A DNA stretch of 64,000 nucleotides from Panax quinquefolius. Taxonomy: Eukaryota > Streptophyta > Magnoliopsida > Apiales > Araliaceae. The position numbers and the translations under genes were made by a program. Shown here in pieces: positions 1 to 10,757 of the stretch. The notes beneath the pieces were generated by a model. That model was not told where the DNA came from. It saw only the letters and a list, made by a program, of their open reading frames with translations, and ran no database searches. Within the stretch, counting starts at the first letter, position 1, and the number at the start of each line of letters is the position of its first letter. Location of the stretch: assembly GCA_020205615.1 (NCBI GenBank), contig CM035168.1, forward strand, positions 5,150,237 to 5,214,236, given 5' to 3'.

Positions 1-208
1 TCTTGTGAGTATTTTGAGTATACTTTGAGTATTGCTATACTGATTGCAAGTTCAAGTCATAGCCTATATTCGGTGTTTCAACTAAATTACTTGTCTTTCG
101 AGGTAAGGGATGTTATTTTCTTCTCAAATGATATTATTTCTTCAATATCATTATCTTTGAAATATTGGTTGGAACTTTTTATCAAATTTGGAACCTTTTC
201 ATGTCGGG

Positions 209-376
209 GTTACTATTCATGAGTTACTATTCACGAGTTACTATTCATGAGTACTATTCACGAAGCGTGATAATGTTTTTTTGTGAAATTTCTATCTTTT
301 GAGGTCGGAGTTACTATTCACATATACGACACTATTCACGTATATGGCACTAGTCACGAATACGACACTATTCACA
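209..376 (+). repeat. ACTATTCACGAG minisatellite in Gypsy-1 LTR
   Basis: Degenerate tandem copies of TTACTATTCACGAG and shorter ACTATTCAC units. The same array sits at the equivalent place in the Gypsy-2 LTR, solo LTR-1 and solo LTR-4, downstream of the donor-like GTAAGG. It is part of the LTR, not a separate element. Confidence 0.85.
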
Positions 377-612
377 GAAAAATTAAATTTTTTTTCCTGT
401 GTCCAAAATTGTCTGTTATGATTCCTATCTTTGATTGGATCTATGTTTTGATTTTCATTCTTGAATTTTACTCCAATCTGGTTATTTATGAAGTATTTTG
501 AACTTGGATTATTTAAAGTACGAATCCTTAATACTTGTTCTTTTGTTTCACTGGATTCGTTTTCTTTAAAATATTTTTTATCATCCTCAGTCCTAAATGA
601 TGATATTTCTGA

Positions 613-804
613 ATATCTTTGGCATGTAGTGCAAAGATGAATGATTTCTTGATGAATATCTTTGGCCCGTAGTGCAAAGATGAGCAGTGTTGAGATGAAC
701 ATGATCGATCGATTAATATCTTTGGCCCAGTAGTGCAAAGATGAGCAGTGTTTAGATGAACATGACCCGGTCGATGAATATCTTTGGCTCAGAGTGCAAA
801 GATG
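613..804 (+). repeat. Hairpin minisatellite (ATCTTTG-loop-CAAAGAT), Gypsy-1 LTR
   Basis: Four units, each an inverted repeat ATCTTTG / CAAAGAT around a 9-10 base loop close to GCCCGTAGTG, separated by AT-rich spacers such as GAATGATTTCTTGATGAAT. Homologous arrays recur in most LTRs of the window. Confidence 0.85.
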
Positions 805-1337
805 AATATTTGATTCCGGATATATATTGATTGATGTTACAGGATAAAATATCGACGATGAACTTTTAAATTCATATATAGAAGATAGTAGTTTACATTC
901 TCTACTTAACTCTTCTAATGAATTATTATTTCCGCTGCGAAGATTGATTTAAAACTGGTTGTCTATTGTATTCTATTAGATTTTTCCCTGTTGAAGACTA
1001 ACGATAATTTGTTGTATATTATCTTAGTCATAATATTTTTTACTGGGCTAGTTGAGCTCACCCTTTTCCTTTTTTTCGGGGTATGGAATGAATGTTCTAG
1101 AGAGAGTTGTTTAGTAGTCCTCACCATTTTTGTAAAATAATGTATCAATAAATGTGATGGGGATTTATTTGCGTGTGGATATTGTCTAGAAGACAATAAT
1201 TGTATTTAAACTCACAGTATATATGTTGTCGTATTTTGCACGACAAATGTATTAATAAAGTTGTAGTTATTTCTGTACCATGTATTTGGCGACTCAGAAT
1301 GGGTTGGATGGAATGGACCTATTTTGGGGGCGTCACA

Positions 1338-2478
1338 GTATGCGACTTTGTATTGACTATCAGGAGTTGAATCATATGATCATCAAAAATATGTACATGT
1401 TGCCTCGCATTGATGACCTTTTTGACCAGTTGTAAGGCGCCAAATTCTTTTCAAAGATTGATCTTCTTTCCGGATATCATCAGTTAAAGATTAAAACTTA
1501 TTACATTCCAAATGCTGCTTTCAGAACTCGGTACGGGTATTACGAATTCCAAGTCATGTCTTTTGGAATGACTAATGCTCCTACTGCCTTCATGGATATG
1601 ATAACCGAGTATTCAAGGAATATTTGGATTATTTTGTGGTCGTCTTTATTGATGACATCCTCATATACTCCAAAAGCCGTGAAGATCATGAGCAACACTT
1701 GAGACTGATACTCCAAAAGCTTCGTGAAAACAAGCTATATTCCAAGTTAAAGAAATACGAGTTCTGGCTTGAGGAAGTAGCATTCCTTGGGCACATGATA
1801 TCAAATCACAGAATATCTGTTGACCCAGCAAAGATTGAAGTAATACAAAGCTGGGAGCAACCTAAGTCAGTGACCGAAGTACATAGCTTTTTGGGCTTAG
1901 CTGGTTATTATCGGAGATTTGTGAAAGGATTTTCTCGAATTGCTACTTCATTAACTCAGCTGACTCGAAAAGATACAAAATTCAGTTGGAATGAGGAATG
2001 TGAGAAGAGTTTTCAAGAACTTAAGAGGAGGCTCATTTTAGCACCTGTTCTGACAATACCATCTGGTTCGGAGGGATTTGTTATCTACAGTGATGCTTCA
2101 GGTAGAGGGTTAGGATATGTTCTCATGCAACATGGGAAAGTTATAGCCTATGCCTCACGACAACTCAAAGAATATGAGAGGAATTATCCTACTCATGATC
2201 TAGAGTTGGCAGCTGTCGTTTTTACACTTAAAATATGGAGGCATTACCTGTATGGAGAGAAAGTGGAGATCTATACAGATCATAAAAGCCTCAAATATTT
2301 CTTCACCCGAAAGGAGCTCAACATGCGGCAACGACGTTGGCTTGAGCTGTTGAAAGATTATGATCATACAATTCAATACCATCTAGGAAAAGCGAACGTA
2401 GTAGCTGACATATTGAGTAGAAGATCATATGCCGAGTACGAGTGCGTTATTATCAATGCAAAGGCCCATTTTGTATGA
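1338..2478 (+). pseudogene. Gypsy-2 pol fragment: reverse transcriptase and RNase H
   Basis: Starts abruptly inside the reverse transcriptase ([10 protein letters not shown]) because Gypsy-1 is inserted at its 5' side; gag, protease and the RT N-terminus must lie left of the window. RT motifs continue as [27 protein letters not shown] and the catalytic FIDD at 1645-1656 (the gypsy form of YVDD). The RNase H follows with IYSDASG (catalytic Asp codon at 2092), ELAAVVF and [11 protein letters not shown]. It is broken by a CAA-to-TAA stop at about 1434 and a frameshift near 1605. From 1624 the frame is open for 284 codons, ending at HFV. It would have encoded the polymerase and RNase H of a Ty3/Gypsy element. 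Confidence 0.93.
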
Positions 2479-4021
2479 CTTACAAAGGATAGAGATAGAG
2501 TTAAAGACTCCAGGGACCCACATGATGATGGCAAATATATGAGTAGAACGGACATTAATCGATAAAGTTAAAGTTGCTCAAGCTACAGACCTGGAGCTGA
2601 TGTATATGAGGAAGAAAGTACAAGAAGGTGCTATTCCAGAAGCAAGAATCGATGAAGAAGGAATATTTTGAGTCAACTTTAGACTTTGTGTTCCTAACGA
2701 CTCTGACTTGAAGTATAAAATTATGATGGAGGCGCACAACACACCGTTTGCAATCCATCCTGGGAGTACCAAAATGTATCGTGATCTTCGACATACATTT
2801 TAGTGGAGCAATATGAAGAGAGAGATAACAAATTTTATCTCAAGGTGTTTAACTTGTCAATGTGTCAAGGTGGAGCATCAAGTGCCAAAAGGTCCATTAC
2901 AACTACTTAAAATTCCAGAATGAAAGTGGGAGCACATTCCCATGGATTTCGTTACTAGTCTTCCCAAGGTTTCTCAAGGCATATATGTGATTTGGGTCAT
3001 TATTGATAGATTGACCAAGTCTGCTCATTTCTTACATATACGAGAAACTTATTCACTTGAACGTCTTATTTGTATGTACATAAATGAGATTGTAAGACTG
3101 CATGGTATGCCAGTATCCATAGTTTCTGATCGAGACCCAAGATTCACTTCACGATTTTGGGTTAGTTTGCAAAAAGCTATGGGCAAAGATTTATAATTCA
3201 GTTCGGTATATCATCCTCAAACGGACGGGTAGTCGGAGAGGATTATTCAAACTCTTGAAGATTTATTAAGACTCTGTGTCCTTGACTTCAAAGGAAGTTG
3301 GGACAAGTTCTTATCATTGGTGAAATTCTCTTACAACAACAGTTATCAAGCAAGTATTATCATGGCTTCAATCGAGGCGTTGTATGGATGCAAGTGTCAT
3401 TCTCTAGTATGCTGGGATGAGGTGGGTGAAGCAACGTTGTTGGGACCAAAATTGGTACGCATAACTACGAAAAAGATTTAAATGATCCGATAACGTATAA
3501 AAACCTCACAAGATCGACAAAAGAGTTATGCTGATCTTCATCGAAAGGACGTGGAATTCAATGTTGGAGATCATGTGTTGTTACGTGTTGCTCCATGGAA
3601 AGAAGTTGCAAGATTTTGAAAGAGAGGAAAGCTCAATCCTTGATTTATTGGGCAATTAGAAATCCTCAATCGAGTAGGAACTGTGGCCTATAAACTCGCC
3701 TTACCGCCAAGTATGTCTCGTGTTTATAACGTTTTTCACATATCTATGTTACGTAAATATGTGAAAGACCCGAACCACATTATTGAATTAGAACCGGATG
3801 AGATAGCGGAAGATATAACATATGAAGAGGTACCTGTTAAAATCTTGGATAAGAAGGATCATATTCTACGCTCCAAGGTTATACCTCAAGTCAAAGTTTT
3901 GTGGAAAAACCATGATGTTGAAGAAATGACCTAGGAGTTAGAATCTAGAATGAATCCAAGGTATCCTCACCTCTTCGACATACCAGGTACGTACCCTAAT
4001 TTTGAGGATGAAATTTCATAA
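2479..4021 (+). pseudogene. Gypsy-2 pol fragment: integrase with chromodomain
   Basis: Continues pol in the order zinc-finger domain ([10 protein letters not shown] ... CLTCQ), catalytic core and C-terminal chromodomain (VPVKILDKK ... VLWKNHDVEE). The DDE triad is readable: Asp at 2945 (MDFVTSLP), Asp at 3128 (SDRDPRF) and Glu at 3236. The last two are 36 codons apart, the D35E spacing. About ten in-frame stops interrupt it, nearly all at former TGG, CGA or CAA codons, that is C-to-T or G-to-A changes, as expected for old methylated DNA. The stop codon at 4019-4021 abuts the polypurine tract. The chromodomain is the diagnostic feature of chromoviruses. Confidence 0.93.
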
Positions 4022-4032
4022 GAAGGGGAGGT
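4022..4032 (+). other. Gypsy-2 polypurine tract
   Basis: GAAGGGGAGGT lies between the pol stop and the LTR start TGTAAGACC. It is the plus-strand primer for reverse transcription, and the same tract precedes every 3' LTR of this family in the window. Confidence 0.92.
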
Positions 4033-4900
4033 TGTAAGACCTCAACTTTTATGAATAAAGATTAATTTTTCTCGAAATATATTTTTGAATATTATGGTGT
4101 GGATATGATATAATATTATAGTTGTGGGTAATATTTACAAATTTTGCAAAGTAAGCAAGTGGTTATAAAATATTCGATTGGTCGGGGAATATTCATTTTA
4201 TCAAGAAATATTCGTACGACGGCATAATCATTGGTGGACCCTACAACAGAAGTATTGTCGGAGTTAGAAATTGACAGAAATATCTTTTATAAAAATAATA
4301 GTGAAAGTTTTACCGCTAAATTATTGAACTACCCGGTAGTAAAAGTACAGTAATACGCGTGGTTGCATAGTAGCACACGTTATTGTACAATATCTTTTAT
4401 TATTGATGCTTACATGAGAAGTCACTCAGTTATACTCAATTATACTCAATTATTGCTACAGTAATTGCTGCATAATATCTCTCATATTATTGATTCAATT
4501 ATTGTCACAGTATCATCTGCATAATATTTTATATTATTAAATCAATAATTGAGATGAAAAAGTTATTCATATAATTATTTGCAATATTGACGATGTCTAG
4601 AAAGTTCCGTCGATGAGAGGTTTGGTCACCTAATTGCGCGCCAATAGGGAGAAATCCTTATCGAAAAGCCCCCTATTTCTTGTGAATGATCTGGTTGTTA
4701 AATATTATGAGTTATAATATTAATGATGAATAAGTTCGTGTTGATTAAAGATGAAATTAATATTTCCATTGTGTTGGAATTATTAGTATTAATGGAAATC
4801 GACATTTATTTCGATAATAATTCATTTCTGGAGGTTAAAGTGACCAATCGGGTAATTAATCGGATAAATGAGCAATTACTTGCTATTAATTCACATGCTT

Positions 4901-5190
4901 TTAACTATTTGTTCACATGTATGTACTATTGATTCACATGCATGTACTATTAGGGGAGGTGGTGCAAGATTGATAATACTTGCATGACTAAATTAAAAAT
5001 AGAGGTATAGATGAAGGTACTATACTGTAACTATTTTTTCACATGTATCGAACTATTGATTCAAATGAATGTACTAATGATTCACATACATGTACTATTA
5101 GAGGAGGTTGTGCAAGTTTGATAATACTTGCAGGACTAAATTAAAAATGAAGGAAAAGATGAAAATATTATACTGTAATATTTCGAGTCC
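4901..5190 (+). repeat. 145-bp direct duplication in U3 of Gypsy-2 LTR
   Basis: Two imperfect tandem copies, each containing TTCACATG...TGTACTATT, GGGGAGGTGGTGCAAG and GATAATACTTGCA. The same duplication is present in solo LTR-4 at about 50817-51100, marking the two LTRs as one subfamily. It lies just upstream of the TATA box. Confidence 0.85.
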
Positions 5191-5222
5191 CAAAATGTGC
5201 AATTATCGAAACTATATTTTCC

Positions 5223-5230
5223 TATAAATA
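5223..5230 (+). promoter_or_regulatory. TATA box of Gypsy-2 LTR
   Basis: TATAAATA followed by GAAGCTCATTC. Transcription would begin roughly 30 bases downstream. An AG-rich leader and a donor-like AG|GTAAAG at 5361-5367 follow. Confidence 0.75.
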
Positions 5231-5599
5231 GAAGCTCATTCTTATTTCATTCTCACCAATTCACTAAGACTCACAAGAGCAATTATAGAGAGAGAAGCTA
5301 TAGTGAGAAAGAAGAAGAGTATTCTGATACTTCACTATTCCAATATCCAGCCTTCTTCTAAGGTAAAGGATATTATTTTTTTCAGTATTCATAAAAATAA
5401 TATTTTCTTCCATACTCTATAGTATGTGAGTAATATTATTTTGTTTCGTATTCCTAATTCTACACTCATTCTGTTAAAGTATTGATTCTATACTCCATGA
5501 AATTAGTAGAATATCCTTGAAATTTGCGCTTCATCTAGTATCGTTTTACAAGGATATTTTTTTGAACATTCTTGTTAAATTTTAAGCTTTTCATGCCGG

Positions 5600-5805
5600 A
5601 GTACTGTTCACGAAATACTATTCACAAAGTACTATTCACGGAATCCTATTCACAGGGTACTATTCACGAGTAGTATTCATGGGTACTATTCACGAGTACT
5701 ATTCATGGGTACTATTTACAAAGTACTATTCACCGATACTATTCATAAAGTACTATTCACGGGCTACTATTCACAAAGTACTATTCACCCGGGGTGCTAT
5801 TCATG
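5600..5805 (+). repeat. ACTATTCAC minisatellite in Gypsy-2 LTR
   Basis: More than a dozen degenerate copies of TACTATTCACGAG/AAG. It is homologous to the arrays at 209-376 and 51519-51790. Confidence 0.85.
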
Positions 5806-6016
5806 AAAAAAAAATTGATTTCTTTTCTGTTCAAATCATTTTTGTTACAATATTATTCTTGAATTTTACTCCATAAAGCAGTATCATGTTGACAATTTGA
5901 ACATTATTGAATTCTGGATAAATTAATTTATAAATCTTTAAAAATTTATCCTTTGTTTTCTTTTAATTGAATTCTTATATCATTGTCATCATCCTCATGC
6001 TTATATTATGATGAAA

Positions 6017-6216
6017 GTCATATTTGGCTTACGTGCATAGATGAACTATTGATTGGTATGATTATAACCAGGGATCATTCGGTATAATCATGACCTGTAA
6101 TGTTACAAATGATGTGATAAAAGTCCTCATTGGCCCATAGTGCATTGATGGACAGTTATTGGTATGATCATGACCATTGATGATTACATGAATATCCTTG
6201 GCCCGTAGTGCAGGGA
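6017..6216 (+). repeat. Hairpin repeats in Gypsy-2 LTR
   Basis: Contains ATCCTTG-GCCCGTAGTG-CAGGGAT, a hairpin with one G-T pair, a related CATTGG...CATTGATG unit, and an ATGATTAT / ATAATCAT inverted repeat around GACCAGGGATCATTCGGT. It is the divergent version of the hairpin arrays seen elsewhere. Confidence 0.75.
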
Positions 6217-6888
6217 TGATTCGATGATGTGGTTTATTTATTAAACCGAGTCTCAAGTAAGACCCAAACTTTTATAAATAAAGATGAATTTTTCTATAAA
6301 TATTATTTTTGAATATTATGGAATAAATTTGATATAATGTTATAGTTGTGGGTAATATTTATAAATTTTGCAAAGTATGCAAGTTGTTATAAAATATTCG
6401 CTTGGTCTGGGAATATTCTTTTGTTAGGAATATTCGCATACAACTACTCAATCATTGGTGGACCTCATAATGTAATTATTGTTTGATTGAGAAAACGACA
6501 AAAAATATTTTATAAAAATAACTACGAGGTGTTACCGTTAAAACCGCTGAACTACCCGGGTAAAAGTACAAGAATACGCTGTAGTGGTCGCATAGAAGAC
6601 ACACACAGATTGATTATCGATGCTTACGTGAGAAGTCACTCAAATTTATGCTCAATTATCACTACAAGAATTGCGATCATATCTCTTATATTATTGATTC
6701 AATTATTGTCACAAGATCATCTCGTATAATATGTTATAGTATTAAATCAATAATTGAGACGATAAGTTATAAATGATTAATAATTGTTGAAAGATTAAAT
6801 ATGTGTTGATTAAAAAATAAATGATTTGTGGTAAGTTTGATTATTTTATGGGGGCTCATATGTCATCATCTAAGAGTCTCTTCACATC

Positions 6889-7052
6889 AATAGTAATTAC
6901 CTTTGTGAATAGTAATTACCTTCACAATAGTATTTACCTTCACAATAGTAATTACCTTCGTTAATAGTAATTACCCTTGTGAATAGTAATAATTACCTTC
7001 ATTAATAGTAATTACCTTCGTGAATAGTAATTACCTTCACAATAGTAATTAC
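6889..7052 (+). repeat. AATAGTAATTACCTTCG array, Gypsy-7 U3
   Basis: About nine tandem 17-18 bp units. Equivalent arrays lie at 14370-14535, 40820-40935 and 46241-46372 in the other LTRs of this subfamily, with different unit numbers. Confidence 0.88.
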
Positions 7053-7065
7053 CTTTACCGGATAT

Positions 7066-7216
7066 GTCGAACCACTTGTCGTTTCACATTACAAAAGCCG
7101 AACCACTTGTCGTTTCACATTACAAAGCGCCGAACCACTTGTCGCTTCACATTACAAAGCCAAACCACTTTTCTTTTCACATCATTAGTCGTCAAGCCAC
7201 TTGCTTTTTCACACTA
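7066..7216 (+). repeat. 31-bp CCACTTGTCGTTTCACATTAC repeats upstream of promoter
   Basis: Five units of about 31 bp with core CCACTTGTCGTTTCACAT, ending some 30 bp before the TATA box. The last two units are more divergent. Repeated units immediately 5' of the TATA box resemble the tandem enhancer motifs of other plant LTR promoters; the role here is inference. Confidence 0.85.
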
Positions 7217-7242
7217 AGAAAAGTGCTAAGCTAGAAATCTTC

Positions 7243-7250
7243 TATAAATA
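7243..7250 (+). promoter_or_regulatory. TATA box of Gypsy-7 5' LTR
   Basis: TATAAATA within CTTCTATAAATAGAGGCC. It is conserved at the same place in the 3' LTR (14722) and in Gypsy-8 (41123, 46550). Confidence 0.8.
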
Positions 7251-7489
7251 GAGGCCTAGGGCTTCATTATTTTTCACTTAATTCATTCAAGCTATAGAGA
7301 GAGAAAGTATAGAGAGAATAAGAGAGAAAGAAGAAGAGTATTTTGTTACTACACCGCCAAGTAAAGATTCAATCTCCTACCAAATGTAAGGGGTGTTATT
7401 CTTTTCTTATTCATGAAGAGAACTGTTGTTATTCCATTGCTTATTATTCTGCTGAAATAACTCAGATAATGCTGGTTACCCTATACTTG

Positions 7490-7830
7490 GTGACATTCTT
7501 CTATTATTCTCGCTGGAACATCCTCGTCAGTGTTTTTACACCGACCGGTTCCGCCTCTTTTTATTATTATTCTCGCTGAACATCCTCGTCAGTGTTTTTT
7601 TACACCGACCGGGTTCCGCTTTTTATTATTATTCTCTGCTGAACATCCTCTCGTCATGTGTTTTACACCCGACCTTGTTCCGCTTTTTATTATTATTCTC
7701 GCTGGAACATCCTATCTGTGTGTTTTACGCCGACCGGTTCCATTCTTTATTATTATTCTCGTTGGAACATCCTCGCTTCATGCGTTTCACCGGACCGGTT
7801 CCGTTATTTATTATTCTCGTTGAATAACTC
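7490..7830 (+). repeat. 60-bp GGAACATCC/TTTTACACCGACC array, Gypsy-7 5' LTR
   Basis: Five to six tandem units built of TTATTATTCTCGCTGGAACATCC, split here as TTATTATTCT and GGAACATCC, followed by GTGTTTTACACCGACCGGTTCC. It appears open in several frames, but only because the unit lacks stops. Homologous arrays are at 14975-15310, 41385-41660, 46810-47095 and 32873-33265. Confidence 0.87.
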
Positions 7831-8926
7831 GCTCTGCAAGCGGCCTATCGCATGCACGGTGATTTCTTTTGTTATTCTATTCTTTATTATACCCAAATAA
7901 GTTAAAACTTTGACTTCTATACTCCATGAAATTAGTGGAATATCCTTGATATTTGCGTTTCATCCAAAGATCTTTTCATGGAAATATTCTTCCGATCATT
8001 CTTGAATTTTACTCTACAAAACAAGATCATGTTGATAATTTGGACGTTAATAATTCCCGGATAAAATAATTTTGAACTTGTTTTATCAATTCTTATATCA
8101 TTGTCATCATCCTCATGTTTTTATTATTTTGAAAGTCATCTCGTGGCCTCAGAAGTGCATAGATGGACTTGGTATGATTATGACCAGAGACTATTCTTGT
8201 AATCACGACCGTAATGTTACAAATGATGTGATAAAAATCCTCAAAGGTCAGTGGTGCATCGGTGGATAGTTGTTGGCATGATCATGACCATTAATGAATA
8301 CACAAATATTCTTGGCCCGTAGTGCATGAATAATTGTGGTCGTGATACTAAAGAATATCCTCGGTCAGAAAAGTGGGGTGATTCGATGATGTGGAATATT
8401 TATTAAAGTCGAGTCTCACATAATAATAAAAGATGAAAAACCTTTTAAAACCTAAAAGATAGTAGACTTTATTTTCTACTTGACTTTTTTAATGGATCGC
8501 ATATTCCGCCGCAGCTTAAACTGTTGTCTATTGTATTTTATCGCTTTAACATTGTTGAAGACTATTGATAATTTATTCTCGCATTATCTTAGTCATAATA
8601 TTTCATCGGGCTAGTTGAGCTCACCCTTTCTTTCACCGTTTCTTCGTGAAATGAGAATATAGTGGGACGAGCCTGGGAAACGAGTGATGGTCCTCAAGAT
8701 AGCATTAGTAGTCCTCACTATTCTCGTGAAATAGTGTGATAATAATTGTAATGAGGACTCTTTTTTGAGTTTGTATAATATCTAGTAGACGATATTTGTA
8801 TTTAAACTCACGCTTTATGTCGATTGTACACACCTACGCTATGTTAATAAGTTGTATTTAAATTCAGCACTATGTAAGTGGCGCACCCAAGATGGGTGAT
8901 GTATACCTAATTTTGGGGCGCCACAA

Positions 8927-8945
8927 CAGGTATCGTAGCTTAGGA
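8927..8945 (+). other. Gypsy-7 primer-binding site (initiator Met tRNA)
   Basis: AGGTATCGTAGCTTAGG follows the 5' LTR end. It resembles TGGTATCAGAGC, the complement of the 3' end of plant initiator-Met tRNA, with the CAG damaged as elsewhere in this element. Gypsy-8 has the cleaner TTGGTATCGAGC at the same place. Confidence 0.75.
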
Positions 8946-9107
8946 TACGATCCTCGCTAAGATGTGAGAATAGTACTAGAGGGGAGAGACGGGAATACCT
9001 TCGCTAGTATGACCTACCTAAGTTTATGTGCTATTTTATTGGTTGGTCGTAAGATAGGATAATTTGTTACATGTCAATTAACCTTTTGTTTTGTGGCAAG
9101 ATTCAAA

Positions 9108-10255
9108 ATGACATCCGAGAATGTTGAGAATAGCAATGGAGCGCAGCGCGATCGCCGATTCACCACATATCAATAATCGTGATAATGTGCATCGTGAAGG
9201 CGACAATCCTCATGCAAACAACAACACCGACCAAATGATGAATGATCAAATGTTCGTGAGGCTTTATGCAATTTATGCAACAAAGAAGTAGAGCGACTCT
9301 ATCCAAAACGTAGGTGGAAACACGAAAACTCTCAAGCCACACCGCTAAACAATTCAAGGAGCCGGGACCACCGGAAGTTTAAGGGAGAGCCAAAACCACT
9401 TCGCGGAAGCATGGATAAAGCAGATTACCAAGATATTTGATGTCTTGGGATGCTCCGAGGAGCAAAAGGTTCCTTTCACGCTTTTATGTCATATGCGAGA
9501 GGCGACATCGGTGGAAATCGGAAACGTACTCAACCTCGTTGTCATCAAGATATCTTGGGAGAAGTTCCAGAGTCGCTCAACGACAAATACTTTCCCGAAA
9601 GTATTCGCCACACGAAGGAGGTGGAGTTTATCAAGTTGAAACAAAACAATATGACCGTGTCGCAATACGAGGCAAAATTTATGAGTTATCACTTGCTTAT
9701 ATCCCCACTTGTGGATAATGAAGAGAGAATGGCGCTAATGTTTTTAAGAGGTTTGAAGTCGAGATACGCCAACATCTTATTTCTCATAAACCGTGTTTGT
9801 ATTCGATGTTGTAAATAGGGCTCGCTTAGTGGAACGCGATAATGAGTCAACACAACTAAAAGAGAGCAAATTTAAAAAATTATAATACCAAATGAGAGTA
9901 GTCATCGGGCTATGACAACAAGCGTGAGGGGAATCAACAAAGCGATATGGTAACCACTTTGGTGGTAATCGTACCAAAACAATAAGAATGGACATTTCAA
10001 GAAAAGGAGATTCAACAATGATGGAAAGACGCCAAAGACCAAAGACCCATTGTTAAGGAAGAGAAAGACCACCTATCATATGCTTCAAATGCGAGGAGAG
10101 GGACACATCACCAAATCACGGCCATGCCATCCAAAGCATGTTATAATTGTGGAAGAGAAGGTCACTTAGCTCGATTTTTGCCATTCATCAAGACAAATTC
10201 AAATTTAGGATGGAGGCACCAAAGGCCATCCCGTAAAAAAATTCAAAACCCAGAA
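9108..10255 (+). pseudogene. Gypsy-7 gag (capsid and nucleocapsid)
   Basis: The start is taken at ATG 9108, which opens MTSENVENSNGA about 160 bases after the PBS. The retrotransposon gag domain is readable in pieces: FKEPGPPE, KIFDVLGCSEEQKVP, then YFPESIRHTKEVEFIKLKQ, NMTVSQYEAKF and EERMALMFLRGLKSRYA (about 9590-9780). Two CCHC zinc knuckles follow near 10080 (CFKCEERD) and 10138 (CYNCGREGHLARF); both have lost a late residue through an indel. At least four frame changes interrupt the gene. Gag forms the particle that packages the RNA. Because the breaks fall at CTG/CAG sites I suspect the real gene is longer and cleaner than this sequence. Confidence 0.85.
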
Positions 10256-10757
10256 GTAAGGGAGAGCGCTTTGTTGTGACCTCCCAAAGAGCAAGGAACC
10301 GAATGAGGTCATCACGGTAAGCTTATCATAAACTCTAATGAAGTCTATACTTTATTTGATACCTGGTTTCTACCCATTCTTTTATTTCTCCTACTTGCGC
10401 CATCGATTAAATTTGACTCGAGAAATTAGACTTTGACTTATCTCGTGGAAACTCCGCTGGGAGAAACCTTCATTACATCCAATCGCTTATAAGTCTTGTT
10501 TGGTTCAAATCGGTACCCTCACATTACCCGTCGATCTTATTTCATTAAAAATACTTGCATTTGACGTGATTCTAGGGATTGATTGGTTAACTACTTATCA
10601 TGCAAAAATTGATTGTTTTCGTAAGGTTGTTAGCTTTCATATTCCTAATCAACCTATTATGCGAATTCAAACGACCAAACCATTAAAATCAATCACGGCC
10701 ATCTCAAGCCATAAAGCTATTCGCTTATTGAAAACGGATGTCAAGCTTTCTTAGCTC
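10256..10757 (+). pseudogene. Gypsy-7 aspartic protease
   Basis: Follows gag without a visible stop (RARNPNEVITGKLIINS). The catalytic LLDTGATHSF of the family reads FDTWFYPF at about 10355-10380, from small changes around GATACCTGG. The flap-side motif DVILGIDWLTTYHAKIDCF (about 10563-10620) and FHIPNQP are intact, and the frame is open from 10500 to 10754. The protease would cleave the Gag-Pol polyprotein. Gypsy-5 has the same domain with the catalytic triplet intact at 62583-62602. Confidence 0.85.

Larger units (their letters stand above)
1..1337 (+). mobile_element. Gypsy-1 LTR, right-hand part (3' or solo LTR)
   Basis: The right half of a chromovirus LTR, entering the window about 1.4 kb into the repeat judging from solo LTR-1, whose matching sequence starts near 39731. 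It ends in the family terminus GGGGGCGTCACA at 1331-1337. The next bases, GTATG, belong to a reverse transcriptase reading frame, so the LTR was inserted into the pol of Gypsy-2. It carries a splice-donor-like AG|GTAAGG at 101-107, an ACTATTCACGAG array and a hairpin array. The acceptor-like pyrimidine tract near 1060 has lost its CAG. Whether this is a 3' LTR or a solo LTR cannot be decided without the sequence to the left. Confidence 0.9.
4033..6255 (+). mobile_element. Gypsy-2 3' LTR, left part
   Basis: Starts TGTAAGACC right after the polypurine tract. It belongs to the same subfamily as solo LTR-4: both share the 145-bp duplication and the TATAAATAGAAGCTC promoter. It is cut at about 6255 (GAGTCTCA) by Gypsy-7. 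The LTR resumes at 16399, but about 0.4 kb present in solo LTR-4 between the two points is missing, so the insertion was accompanied by a deletion or the assembly is wrong here. Confidence 0.9.
6256..8925 (+). mobile_element. Gypsy-7 5' LTR
   Basis: About 2.67 kb, ending GGGGCGCCACA. In order: U3 with an AATAGTAATTACC array and five 31-bp CCGAACCACTTGTCG units, a TATA box at 7243, an AGAGAGAAAG-rich leader, a donor-like GTAAGGGG near 7386, the 60-bp GGAACATCC array, hairpin remnants, a pyrimidine tract, and the LTR end. It shares subfamily with the Gypsy-8 LTRs. Confidence 0.9.

Noticed and set aside
292..738. 148-codon open frame on the minus strand
   Set aside because: Antisense of the LTR hairpin array (words such as LRAKDIHQ repeat). 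Same type as 29732-30109, 48333-48635, 57095-57304 and 63164-63373.
7066..7216. CRISPR-like regular 31-bp repeats
   Set aside because: Units are contiguous with no unique spacers, lie in an LTR promoter and are surrounded by plant retroelements.
7343..7900. Overlapping open frames of 78-97 codons rich in FIIILAEHP/YYYSRWNIL repeats
   Set aside because: They translate the 60-bp LTR minisatellite in different frames; the same holds at 14889-15483, 41263-41747 and 46778-47172. No conserved frame, no start context, no domain.
9437..9718. 93-codon frame overlapping the gag region
   Set aside because: Shadow frame; recognisable gag residues (VEFIKLKQNNMTVSQYEAKF) lie in the frame 9450-9818.
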